Shown one piece after another: positions 1-8,300 of a DNA stretch of 14,448 nt. The number at the start of each line of letters is the position of its first letter. Within the stretch, counting starts at the first letter, position 1. A program made the position numbers and the translations under genes. The notes below the pieces were generated by a model, which searched no databases, was not told where the DNA came from, and saw only the letters and a program-made list of their open reading frames with translations. Source of the DNA: UBA2336 sp964538575 (lineage in GTDB: Bacteria > Bacteroidota > Bacteroidia > Cytophagales > Cyclobacteriaceae); the NCBI GenBank assembly GCA_964538575.1, contig CAZIGG010000083.1:1-14448 (forward strand), read 5' to 3'.

Positions 1-25
1 AAGATCCCTCGTTCCTCGGGATGAC
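1..25. repeat. Partial REP-like dispersed palindromic repeat at the window edge
   Basis: The first 25 bases contain ATCCC (4-8) pairing with GGGAT (18-22), with CCTCG present twice between and around the arms (7-11 and 14-18). Read on the minus strand, the sequence starts GTCATCCCGAGGAACGAGG. From memory this matches a family of intergenic repeats seen many times in Bacteroidota genomes, usually as two facing copies. Only one half is visible here, so the other half would lie to the left of the window. The rest of 26-83 shows nothing I can assign. Confidence 0.5.
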
Positions 26-83
26 CGCATTATGAGTATTTTTGAGATGACTTGTTAGTTAATAATGATTCCCCGTGCGGGTA

Positions 84-803
84 TCAATTATCCTGTTCCT
101 TGGGTACTTTTTTTCCTCTCCCGATCGGGATTCCCATATAGAAGTACAGTGAGCGGTTGTATTGATCCGGTCCGGTGTCATCTAATGTGATATCTACCAG
201 GCCCAGATAATAACGAATCCCCAGGTTCATTCCACTTCCCTTCAATAGTTTATACCCAACTCCGGCCATAAGTCCGGCATCAATGGGATGATAATCATCC
301 CGGATTTTTACAGTATAGGTGAGGTCGTCTTTATCTTTTACTTCTTGTGTGAACACATCGGTTGATTTATTCATTAACCCCAGCATCGGGCCAGCCTCTA
401 CCGAAAAATTATTTTTGAATTTATACTTCATCATGATGGGTACGTTGAAGTAGCTTAACCGTCTCTCCACTTTCCCGCCTTCAAAGGCAGCGTCCAGGGC
501 AGCATCATTCAGACTATACACGGGTAGGTTTCTAGCACCCATAGTCCCCTTCACAATAACACCGGTATGAATCATCCACGATGGATTTTTCAATAGAAAA
601 TCAAAATAAAATCCAATGTTAAACCTGCTTGCAAGGTCAGTGTCATTCAGACCTTGAATGTCCGATAAATTCAGACCGCCATCCAACCCGAATTCAACTT
701 TACCGGAATTGAGCTTATCGCCTAACAAAATGGAAATAAGCACTTGCGATTTCGCGGTTATCCCGATGAACAAGAGCGCAGCGATAAGGAATGGTCTTTT
801 CAT
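84..803 (-). CDS. PorT-like outer-membrane beta-barrel protein
   Basis: The 239-residue protein begins with a signal peptide (MKRPFLIAALLFIGITAKSQ, cleavage likely near residue 20). The rest alternates amphipathic strands with polar turns: FEFGL-type strands near residue 38, GFYFDF near 64-69, a long strand at 76-88, an EAGPMLGLM strand near 135-145 and SLYFYMGIPIG near the end. This is the pattern of the Bacteroidota PorT-like barrels (outer membrane protein beta-barrel domain), which are usually 180-250 residues. The last strand is followed by a charged tail (GRGKKVPKEQDN) instead of a terminal aromatic residue. It lies 62 bp downstream of another barrel gene on the same strand and is probably cotranscribed with it. 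The barrel class is clear; the specific role is not known. Confidence 0.85.
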   Translation of the reverse strand: MKRPFLIAALLFIGITAKSQVLISILLGDKLNSGKVEFGLDGGLNLSDIQGLNDTDLASRFNIGFYFDFLLKNPSWMIHTGVIVKGTMGARNLPVYSLNDAALDAAFEGGKVERRLSYFNVPIMMKYKFKNNFSVEAGPMLGLMNKSTDVFTQEVKDKDDLTYTVKIRDDYHPIDAGLMAGVGYKLLKGSGMNLGIRYYLGLVDITLDDTGPDQYNRSLYFYMGIPIGRGKKVPKEQDN

Positions 804-865
804 TACGGAATGTGTTGGATGGCTTTACCAAAGATGAGAATTCTTCCGGAAACGAAAAGGCGCGA

Positions 866-1984
866 TTACAGACCAAACCGGTACTGAATCCCTGCAAAGC
901 AATGGTTACGAGACCCTAAAAAGCCATATTCTCCGCGTACCATCCAATGTTTGTTGAATTGAAACTGCCCGCCCACCATGAAATTCCATTTAAGTTTAGG
1001 CTGTTTGTCTAACGAATACTGAACGCTGCCACTTTCTCCAGAATTCAACGCTGCATCAAACGCGCTCAAAAAATCCCCGGCAGCTGTTAATACCCGGTTT
1101 GCTGTTTCGTACTTCCATATATTTAGGTGTTTCTCCTGCTCTTCGGGAGGGAGGGCATCCCACTTGGCATCCACCTGGGCCTGTGCATTTCCAACTTTTT
1201 CAAGCCCCTGGTCTATCTTTCCTTCAAGTTCGTCCGTATTGAATACTTCATCAAGCGGGAGGGAACCCTTTGTGCCACTATTGATGCTCCAGCGGAATCC
1301 ACCCACCCAGAACGCGATATTTTGTTCTGGTTTTTTGAGCCTGAACGATTTTCCAAAACGCGGATCGAAGATGAAGGAGAATGCCGGCTTATCTAATGCA
1401 GACACGTCCGTCCAGGTAAAGTTCATATCAAGGGCAATGAAACCACCGGCCACACCAATGGTTGGTGTTAACCCGAAGCCAACCGAGAAGGCGTCAAACT
1501 CGGCTTTCGTGGAGTGAGAAAAGACCTCTTTCCATACATCGGTAGAGTCGGGCACCCACACACCAAAAGCAACTGTAGTGGAGGGCTTTGATTTAGCAAA
1601 AATGCCGTATACGTTGAGGAAAGGTAACACCCAAACGTCAGGCCGGAAATTAATACCGCTGGCCTCGGATATGGAGTTATCAAACCGTATGATCTCATCC
1701 ACGTTATACATGGGGCCGTTGTTGAATCCCACATTCAGGTTGTTGATTAACAAGTCCTGCCTTTGCCAAAGGTATTGAACGCTAAGTCCTGCTGAATAGG
1801 GTAGATCGTAACCAGCTTTAGCTGCTTTTGCCCCCAGGATGGGTAACGAATATGGATACTCTGCTTTTTTGAGGCTGTCAATTCTTGCCGCATTTTTTTT
1901 ACCGACTGGTTTATTGGTGAACACCTGTGCAAAAGATGTGTGGAGCGCCAATACCATAATTAAAAGGAGGCATATTTTTTTCAT
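866..1984 (-). CDS. Unrecognised outer-membrane barrel protein with an internal helical insert
   Basis: The 372-residue protein has a signal peptide (MKKICLLLIMVLALHTSFAQ). Amphipathic strands follow over residues 60-235, with further strands at 331-372 and a terminal strand ending GIQYRFGL. Between them, residues about 244-313 look helical: they are rich in Glu, Lys, Ala and Gln, contain the turn LPPEEQEKH, and lack the alternating strand pattern. I do not recognise the family. The aromatic C-terminal strand supports an outer-membrane barrel and the insert would be a loop domain or plug. The gene is upstream of the PorT-like gene on the same strand. Its ATG at 1982-1984 fits the signal peptide exactly. 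The leader carries no Shine-Dalgarno sequence but has a 14-bp palindrome about 30 bases upstream. Confidence 0.82.
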   Translation of the reverse strand: MKKICLLLIMVLALHTSFAQVFTNKPVGKKNAARIDSLKKAEYPYSLPILGAKAAKAGYDLPYSAGLSVQYLWQRQDLLINNLNVGFNNGPMYNVDEIIRFDNSISEASGINFRPDVWVLPFLNVYGIFAKSKPSTTVAFGVWVPDSTDVWKEVFSHSTKAEFDAFSVGFGLTPTIGVAGGFIALDMNFTWTDVSALDKPAFSFIFDPRFGKSFRLKKPEQNIAFWVGGFRWSINSGTKGSLPLDEVFNTDELEGKIDQGLEKVGNAQAQVDAKWDALPPEEQEKHLNIWKYETANRVLTAAGDFLSAFDAALNSGESGSVQYSLDKQPKLKWNFMVGGQFQFNKHWMVRGEYGFLGSRNHCFAGIQYRFGL

Positions 1985-2008
1985 GGAAATTTTTACATGT
2001 TAAACAAA

Positions 2009-2037
2009 GAAACGGTGCCTGCAGGCACAACGGTTTC
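2009..2037. promoter_or_regulatory. Inverted repeat with 14-bp perfect palindrome in a divergent intergenic region
   Basis: GTGCCTGCAGGCAC (2015-2028) is a perfect palindrome. It is flanked by GAAAC (2009-2013) and GTTTC (2033-2037), which continue the inverted repeat after a small asymmetric bulge. It sits 31 bases upstream of the minus-strand barrel gene that starts at 1984, in the 257-bp region shared with the divergent DUF4136 gene starting at 2242. It could be an operator for a dimeric regulator or a hairpin in the 5' leader. On the minus strand TTTCTTTG directly follows it, one base away from the Bacteroidota -7 consensus TAnnTTTG, but the matching upstream TTG is badly spaced. I see no other signal in this region. 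Confidence 0.4.
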
Positions 2038-2241
2038 TAATTTACCGGTTTCTGTAGAGTAAATTTAACTATTCCTGCATAAAAAGCATACGTGGGAATT
2101 GAGGAATTATATTTCAGTAGGAATAATTTCGTGATCCGGAAATGCGATGATGACAGGATGAATGTTTTTTTAACGCCCGGAAGGGTAATCGGGAATCCTA
2201 ACCAAATAACCTCTATATTACCCGTGTACAATACATCATAT

Positions 2242-2814
2242 ATGAAAAGAAGTCTGTTTATTTCGCTGACCTGCATCAGTGTTTTATGCTCGTTACGGGT
2301 TCAGTCGCAATCGGTTACGGCTGATCGCGACACGCAGGTGGATTTTAACAAATTCAAAACGTATGCCTGGCTTGCTCCGGGTGACAGTGTGCTGAACCGG
2401 TACAGGCGCGATAAGCTGTACGGAGGATACATTATGTATGCCGCCAACCAGGAACTGAACGCGAGAGGCATGAAAATGGATACCTTAAATCCGGATGCTG
2501 TTTTTATGTTCTATACCAGCGTGGACGAGATTACGCAATATTCGCAAAGCGCAACGCTGAGCATCGGGGTTGGCGTGGCCGGGCCTGGATATTATGTGGG
2601 TGGTTCTGCGCCAGTCGCGGGAGGCCGTATTACCGCAACTACACTGGAGGACGGAACCTTAAAGTTTATAATGTACGATACGGAAACCGGGAAGATGGCC
2701 TGGTCAGGCATGGCCAATAAAAAATTTAAGATGTCGGATGACGTAGAAAAAATCGTGATGGATTACACGGGCAGGATTTTCAAGAAATTTCCGGTAAAAA
2801 AAACAAAGAAGTAA
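2242..2814 (+). CDS. DUF4136 domain protein, secreted
   Basis: This 190-residue protein begins with a signal peptide (MKRSLFISLTCISVLCSLRV, then QSQ). I chose the ATG at 2242 over an in-frame ATG at 2092 because the 50 residues before it are polar and have no protein-like character, whereas the signal peptide starts exactly here. The mature part carries the DUF4136 pattern: DFNKFKTYAWL at 34-44, a long helix around 60-76 ending ELNARGMK, the strand PDAVFMFYTSV at 84-94, a Gly-rich loop at 109-129 (VGVAGPGYYVGG) and a second strand pair, GTLKFIMYD and KMAWSGMA, at 138-158. Unlike the two other DUF4136 proteins in the window it has no usable lipobox, so it may be soluble in the periplasm. The gene stands alone. 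The family's function is unknown. Confidence 0.88.
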   Translation: MKRSLFISLTCISVLCSLRVQSQSVTADRDTQVDFNKFKTYAWLAPGDSVLNRYRRDKLYGGYIMYAANQELNARGMKMDTLNPDAVFMFYTSVDEITQYSQSATLSIGVGVAGPGYYVGGSAPVAGGRITATTLEDGTLKFIMYDTETGKMAWSGMANKKFKMSDDVEKIVMDYTGRIFKKFPVKKTKK

Positions 2815-2839
2815 AGAATACCGCCCCGGTGTTTACTTC
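2808..2839. terminator. Hairpin between convergent genes, possibly a bidirectional terminator
   Basis: GAAGTAAA (2808-2815) is the reverse complement of TTTACTTC (2832-2839). Inside lies a second short stem, ACCG (2820-2823) with CGGT (2827-2830), closing a CCC loop. The outer arms contain the stop codons of both converging genes (TAA at 2812-2814 on plus, TAA at 2833-2835 on minus), which are only 18 bp apart. There is no clean T-tract on the plus side, so termination may be weak. Confidence 0.4.
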
Positions 2840-4629
2840 GATTGCTTTGATTTCTTTTTGCTTTGCTGGTATGCCTTTCTGTTTTTCTTCGACATAAGCA
2901 TGGTTTCTTTTAACCCGGTTAGCAGTGATTTTATAACGATGTTGACAAATCCTTTATTCAGGTCGCGCTTAACCTCGAATTGAACAATGCGCGGTGGCAA
3001 ATCTGCCTCGGGAGGATTGCTGGAGTCCAATATGGAATTTGCTGCGAATGTTATTACGGCACTTGTCCATTTTGCCCGCTCCTTAAGTTTTAAATCAACG
3101 TCCAGGTCGTGATACAAAAACTTCATGGTTCCGGTTGCTTTTGTTTGATCGGCAAGTCCGGAGAATGAAAGTTCATCGAGGATTCCTGAATTGAATCGGG
3201 CAGGCGTGTAATCGGTGATAAGCCGATTAATATCGGTTAGCGTAAATCTTTTCACCTTACCCTCGAAATGGAATTGCGGCTTCGTATAATCAAAACGCAA
3301 ACTTGCTGTAAAGTGAGCCTTACCTTCAAGATACGCATCCGCGTTGAGAACCAGGCTGCCGTTCGAGAGATTGGTAATATTTTTTACTTCCAGCGTTGCC
3401 CGTTCAAGGATAGCTTTTGCATATGTACTGTCGGGCTTGCGCTCAACACTGACTAAGTTAACATTCGTTGCTTTCACCCGGTTAATTCTGACCGGCAGCG
3501 GAATCCCTTTAATGGTTTGCCCCAGATAAACGGGGAAACGGTTTTTATCCAAGGGTTTTATTTTGTCTTTGAAGACAGAAGCCGAAACACTATCCAGCAC
3601 GATTGCATCAATCAGGATGTTCCGATGATGAACCAATGAATCAAAATTCACATTCACTAATTCCAGTGAGCCTACCGAACCGGAGAACTGTGCCTGTTGA
3701 TACGTGAACTTCTTTTGCAATTCGAGTTCACTTACGTTTGGCTTCGCTGTTAATTTCCTGAGGTGGATTGACTTATTCCTGTAGGAAAGATTGAACGATT
3801 GCAGGGTAATATGAAAAATGCTGTCCGCTGTTTGTGAATCCAGGTTTCGTAAGCTGACCGTCAGGTCGTCAAATTTGTACATCACCGTGTCAATCGTTTT
3901 TGCTATTTCAAGCGAATCAATTTTTAGGGTATAGTCCTTCAGGCTGACCCGGCTAAAAGGCCCCTTTTGAAACTTTCCGCTGAATTCTCCAACCGAAAGG
4001 GCAACATGCTTAAAGGAAGTGACACCCTTACCCGGCAGCTGACGGATCAGCAGGTCTTCGAGTGAAATGTTAAATTTCTGAATGCTGAATTGCCGCGCTT
4101 TACCGGAATTGGTAACATGAAAGGAAGCATCAACCAGTTGAAATTCTTTCAGGCTGAACGATTCAAGAAATTTCTTATGGGTTTCTTTTGGCTGATCCAC
4201 AAACGCGGTTGAATCCTTAAAAGGAAAGAGTACCGGGTTGTGTCCGACAAGTGTTAACGTGATGTCGGGTTTTATGATTGAAATCCTTTCCAGGTTAAGT
4301 GTGTTTGAATTTAACAGCTCGAAAAGCTGAACATTTATCAGCATGAGTTTTTCTGCTTTAAGCCGAAACGAACTGTTGATGTACGGATAGGAGCGGAGTG
4401 GTTTTTCCCGGGGCTGAATCAGCACGTTTGACACGCGGATACTGCCCTCAAAGAAATTGACCTGCAGTTTTTCAAACCTTAGTTCATATACATCGGAAGC
4501 AGTATTTGAGTTATAACTCCGGAGCAGCGCCTCAGAAAGCAGCTTGTTAAAATTATGGTACAGGAAAATCCCTGTGATCAGCACAAGTATGAAAATACTC
4601 CATGCCACTTTTTTTCCGGTTATCTTCAT
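2833..4629 (-). CDS. AsmA/DUF748-like membrane-anchored periplasmic protein
   Basis: The 598-residue protein has one N-terminal membrane segment (about residues 9-26) after the basic start MKITGKK, and a long periplasmic part of repeated beta-strand segments. These include RFEKLQVNFFEGSIRVSNV at 51-69 and NLERISIIKPDITL at 112-125, which is the repeated 'layer' pattern of AsmA-like/DUF748 proteins. The segment FLYHDLDVDLKL, a following helix and KSLLTGLKETM near the end recall the C-terminal region of Bacteroidota AsmA-like proteins. AsmA-like proteins are linked to phospholipid transport between inner and outer membrane. The last 20 residues (579-598) are strongly basic and without acidic residues. 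The gene follows a small barrel gene by 78 bp on the same strand. Family placement is by pattern; the exact subfamily is uncertain. Confidence 0.8.
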   Translation of the reverse strand: MKITGKKVAWSIFILVLITGIFLYHNFNKLLSEALLRSYNSNTASDVYELRFEKLQVNFFEGSIRVSNVLIQPREKPLRSYPYINSSFRLKAEKLMLINVQLFELLNSNTLNLERISIIKPDITLTLVGHNPVLFPFKDSTAFVDQPKETHKKFLESFSLKEFQLVDASFHVTNSGKARQFSIQKFNISLEDLLIRQLPGKGVTSFKHVALSVGEFSGKFQKGPFSRVSLKDYTLKIDSLEIAKTIDTVMYKFDDLTVSLRNLDSQTADSIFHITLQSFNLSYRNKSIHLRKLTAKPNVSELELQKKFTYQQAQFSGSVGSLELVNVNFDSLVHHRNILIDAIVLDSVSASVFKDKIKPLDKNRFPVYLGQTIKGIPLPVRINRVKATNVNLVSVERKPDSTYAKAILERATLEVKNITNLSNGSLVLNADAYLEGKAHFTASLRFDYTKPQFHFEGKVKRFTLTDINRLITDYTPARFNSGILDELSFSGLADQTKATGTMKFLYHDLDVDLKLKERAKWTSAVITFAANSILDSSNPPEADLPPRIVQFEVKRDLNKGFVNIVIKSLLTGLKETMLMSKKNRKAYQQSKKKSKQSK

Positions 4630-4707
4630 ACTATACCTGGTTGCTGGTTATCGCGTGTTCGCAGAAATAATCATAGATCATCAATGACAACCGGAGGCCT
4701 GGTTTAC

Positions 4708-5244
4708 CTACTGCTTTTTCTCCCACAATTTTTTATTGAACGCGATACCCAGCGTCCAGCTATCGTATACCGCCTCCTTGTTTTCATAAACGAGGTTCAG
4801 GGCGATCTCAAAGGTTTCAGAGATTTCAAAGCTGTATTCAGTCCCCGCTTTTATCATAAATAAATTCTTATGGCCCTCAACTTCATATCCCGGCCCGGTA
4901 TAAAATGACCAATGCCGGAGCGTGTGAAAGTGAATAACTACCGCAGCCGCGAAAGGATACGTTCTTTCCAGAACAGTTTCTCCATCATGAACCTCAAAAC
5001 TTTGAAGCTTCGCATCACCCTGAAAGGCAACCGACCAGCGTGGATGAAAAAAATAATCGACATCAAAACCCCAGGTGGGAATAATGGCGACTTCTTTTCC
5101 TCCTTCGGTGGCGTGCGGAACGTGCGAATTCGCCATCATGATGGCGCCCCTGATTTTGGGGCCGTGTTTTTTACTTTCGGATTCCTGGGCAACCGCTGCG
5201 TGGGCAAGAGAATAAATTGCCAGCAACAAAATTATTTTCTTCAT
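4708..5244 (-). CDS. Small outer-membrane barrel-like protein, uncharacterised Bacteroidota family
   Basis: This 178-residue protein begins with a signal peptide (MKKIILLLAIYSLAHAAVAQ). I place the start at 5244, not at the in-frame ATG at 5277, because the 11 extra residues (MYSYTASVTRP) precede a complete signal peptide. The mature protein has the segment IMMANSHVP at 35-43, then IPTWGFDVDYFFHPRWSVAF at 55-74, several amphipathic strands, and GTEYSFEI plus DSWTLGIAF near the end. From memory this arrangement matches a family of small Bacteroidota proteins annotated only as hypothetical. A small barrel is likely. The gene is upstream of the 598-residue AsmA-like gene and divergent from the 1046-residue AsmA gene, so it may serve the same envelope process. 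A candidate promoter lies at 5275-5282. Confidence 0.82.
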   Translation of the reverse strand: MKKIILLLAIYSLAHAAVAQESESKKHGPKIRGAIMMANSHVPHATEGGKEVAIIPTWGFDVDYFFHPRWSVAFQGDAKLQSFEVHDGETVLERTYPFAAAVVIHFHTLRHWSFYTGPGYEVEGHKNLFMIKAGTEYSFEISETFEIALNLVYENKEAVYDSWTLGIAFNKKLWEKKQ

Positions 5245-5274
5245 AGGCCGGGTAACTGAAGCAGTATAAGAATA

Positions 5275-5282
5275 CAAAATTA
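5275..5282 (-). promoter_or_regulatory. Candidate Bacteroidota -7 promoter element
   Basis: On the minus strand this reads TAATTTTG, an exact match to the Bacteroidota -7 consensus TAnnTTTG. It lies 31 bases upstream of the small barrel gene start at 5244, in the 65-bp gap between divergent genes. No clear TTG -33 element is visible about 20 bases upstream, so the call rests on the -7 box and its position. Confidence 0.35.
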
Positions 5283-5309
5283 TTTGGTAAAAACAGCGAC
5301 CTTTACCGG

Positions 5310-8300
5310 ATGACCGGATCCTGGCATTTCCCTCCTCGGCTTTTGCGCGTACTGAAAATCGTGGGAATTATCGGGGTTATCGTTTTTATTGTTATCAGCG
5401 CCATATCCTGGGTGGTTGTTAAAAAAAAGAACGACTGGCTGTTAAACCAGATTCAGTCGTACATGGTTGAATCCCAGTCCGGTCACCTGGAAATCGGATC
5501 TGTCAATTTTAGAATATTCAGAGATTTTCCGGATGTAACGGTTGAGTTGGATAGCGTCCGGTATTATGAACACCACGATACCTTACGAATACCCGGGGAA
5601 AAGCCTATTCTGAATGCGGCACAGCTTTTTGTGGCCATTGACCTTTTATCACTGATCAATGATGAATTGAAGGTATTCGAAATCAGTCTTTCCGATGCCC
5701 GGCTTAACATCATTGAATACGAAAACGGGAAACTGAATATTGACCTGGCGCTGGCTAAACCACAACCAGGGACTGTACAGGAAGAGGTTATCGCGAAACT
5801 CTCTGACTCCACAAAATCAACAAAAAGCACAAAGTCAGAAACCATAACACCAACACCTCCCGGGGCCGGGGTTCAAATCGACCTTGAGTCAATTTCATTC
5901 AACGAGGTTGAGTTAACCTGGAATTCATACAAAAACCGGAGGCCCTCTGTTATTTTCCTGGATGAACTGGAAGTTACTTTATCCGGCAACGAAAAGCTGG
6001 TGAATGCTGAACTCTTCACCTCGTGCAAGGTGCAAAGACTAACAATCAACCGTACTGCCATTCCGCCCGGTAAGCTAACGGCAGATCTTGAACTGCAATT
6101 CAATCAGCAAACACAGCAGTTGGTAATCCGGCAAAGTGAAATAAACTATAATGAACTTGCCGTTACGCTGCAAGGAACTTACGCTCATCAGGAAAATTTG
6201 CTGGATTTGGAAGTAGACGCATCCTCCAACGACCTGGAGTTACTCTCCATATTTATTAAGCGCGAAGTGCTGAAACAAAATCCCGATTTGCTTAAGCAGG
6301 CCGATGTATACATAAAAGGGAAAATAGCGGGCGAACTGCAGGCTCCGCAGGTTGACATTTCCTTTGGCCTGCGCGACCTCGACCTGACCTTACCCCGAAA
6401 CCCGGGAACATTTAAGAATATCGGTTTTGACGGAAGCTTTACATCAGGCGCTTTGCCCGATTATTCCCAGGCAATGCTCGAGATTAAAAATCTTCGCGGA
6501 CAATTGCCCGGAGGTTTTTTGAAAGGCGAATTCAGCCTGAACAATTTTGCAGAGCCCTACCTGAAATATACCCTGGATGCTCAGCTTACGCTTGACGGAT
6601 ATGACGAAATATTTCAACTGGGCTTCCTCCGGCAGTTGACCGGCTCCGTTTCTCTTCAGGCCGATTTTGACGGACCGCTGAAATATTTCAGGCAGCATAC
6701 GATGGACAGCAGCCGGTCAAGCACTGTTACGTTAAACGATCTGTCATTTGTGCTCGCTAAAACCAATCAAAAAGTTACGGGCCTATCGGGGAAGATTGAA
6801 AACCGGAACAACCTTGCCTCGATACAACATTTGACATTTACGTACGGTGAAAACGATCTGTTGATCGATGGGACTGTTGAAAATCTGATGCATTTTATTT
6901 TACTGCGCGATACCGCACTTACTGCGCATGGGAAAGTTCAGTCCGGGCAACTCTACACAAAGGATTTTATTTTTGATACGCTGGGTTCAGCCGAGGTTCA
7001 GGACCGGATCACCAACCTCTCATTCGATTTCCAGTCAACAATCACTGCCTATGACACGCTGGAAATGCCCGACATTTCGTTTGCCATTCAAAACCTGTCC
7101 GCCAGCTTCGACAAATTGCCTGACCTTAAACAAGTGAGCGGGAGAGGACGATTCAGTAAGCCTGATTCCGTATTCCGGTTTGATCTTTATGAATTCCATG
7201 CAACGCTGCCGCAGGGAAAGGTGGATATTACAGGTGACTTAATCATTCCCCAAAAGCGGTTATGGGAATTTAATGCGCGGGTGAGCATGAATAAATTTCC
7301 GTGGACGTACGTCAAAGAGCTTGCAGCGGAAATCAGAACGGATCAGGAGCCGGTTGCCAAAAACCTCCCGGTAAAAGAAATGGATCTGGTTACGGGCGAC
7401 CTGGATGTATCGGCAGTTATCATTACTTATCCGTTCGACTTCAACAAGCTGAGCATTCGTAATAGCAAAATCAGTATTCATACCGCTGATTCAAAAACCT
7501 TGTCCGTTAATAAACTCGACATTGCCCTTGCGGGTTTGCGATTTAAGCATCCGCAGAATTCGGGTAGTCTTACCGGACTGAGGTATACACAGGGTACAGT
7601 ATCCGTGAAGCAACTGAAATTGCCGGGATTAAATGAGCTGGATGTTAACCTGAACGTGACCGGAAAAAATGATTCGCTGGATATTACATTTTCCAGCGCC
7701 ACGCAGAAAGCGGAAAGTGAAAAAGGAAATCTTTTCATGGACATTTCAAAAGAAGAACGCGCGTACCGATTACAATACACGGTAACCGGAGCCAGCCTGG
7801 ATTACTTCGTAGAAAAGTTCTATAAAAAGGATTTCATGAAGGGTAAGATCGACTACTCCCTGGATCTTCACGCAACCGGGTCATCCTGGGCAGCACTCAA
7901 ACAAAAAATGGCGGGTGAAATTACCATCACCGGAGATTCCCTCCATCTTTCCGGGGTGGACATTGACAAGCTGCTGAGAAGATTTGAACGCAGTCAGAAT
8001 TTTAACCTCACCGATGTTGGAGCCATATTGATCGCGGGGCCGGTCGGGCTGGCCGTTACCAAGGGAACTGATTTTGTGTCGCTCGCCACGATCAACCTGA
8101 ACCCCAACCATCACACCTTTATAAAAGAGCTGCATACAACCTGGGAATTGGGAGACGGCCAACTGATTACGAAAGATGTTGCCTTTGCCACACTTCAGAA
8201 TCGTGTAGCCTTTGACGGAAGAATAGATTTCGCACACGATTCGATACCCGGGCTTACCATTGCCGTGGTTGATAAAAACGGATGCAGCCTGATGGATCAG

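Noticed and set aside
67..85. Hairpin over the stop codon of the PorT-like gene as a terminator
   Set aside because: The pairing is essentially CCC with GGG around a short loop, with mismatches outside and no T-tract.
1127..1517. Plus-strand open frames inside the 372-residue barrel gene
   Set aside because: They are antisense to a gene with a signal peptide and clear strand pattern, and their own translations lack protein-like features.
2092..2241. Upstream extension of the DUF4136 gene to an ATG at 2092
   Set aside because: The extra 50 residues are polar and would bury a complete signal peptide that starts at 2242.
5245..5277. Upstream extension of the small barrel gene to 5277
   Set aside because: The extra 11 residues would precede a complete signal peptide, and the candidate -7 box at 5275-5282 would then overlap the start codon.
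5810..5840. Short tandem repeat in the AsmA gene (Ser-Thr-Lys linker)
   Set aside because: It is a low-complexity protein linker of about three imperfect 9-base units, not a separate element.
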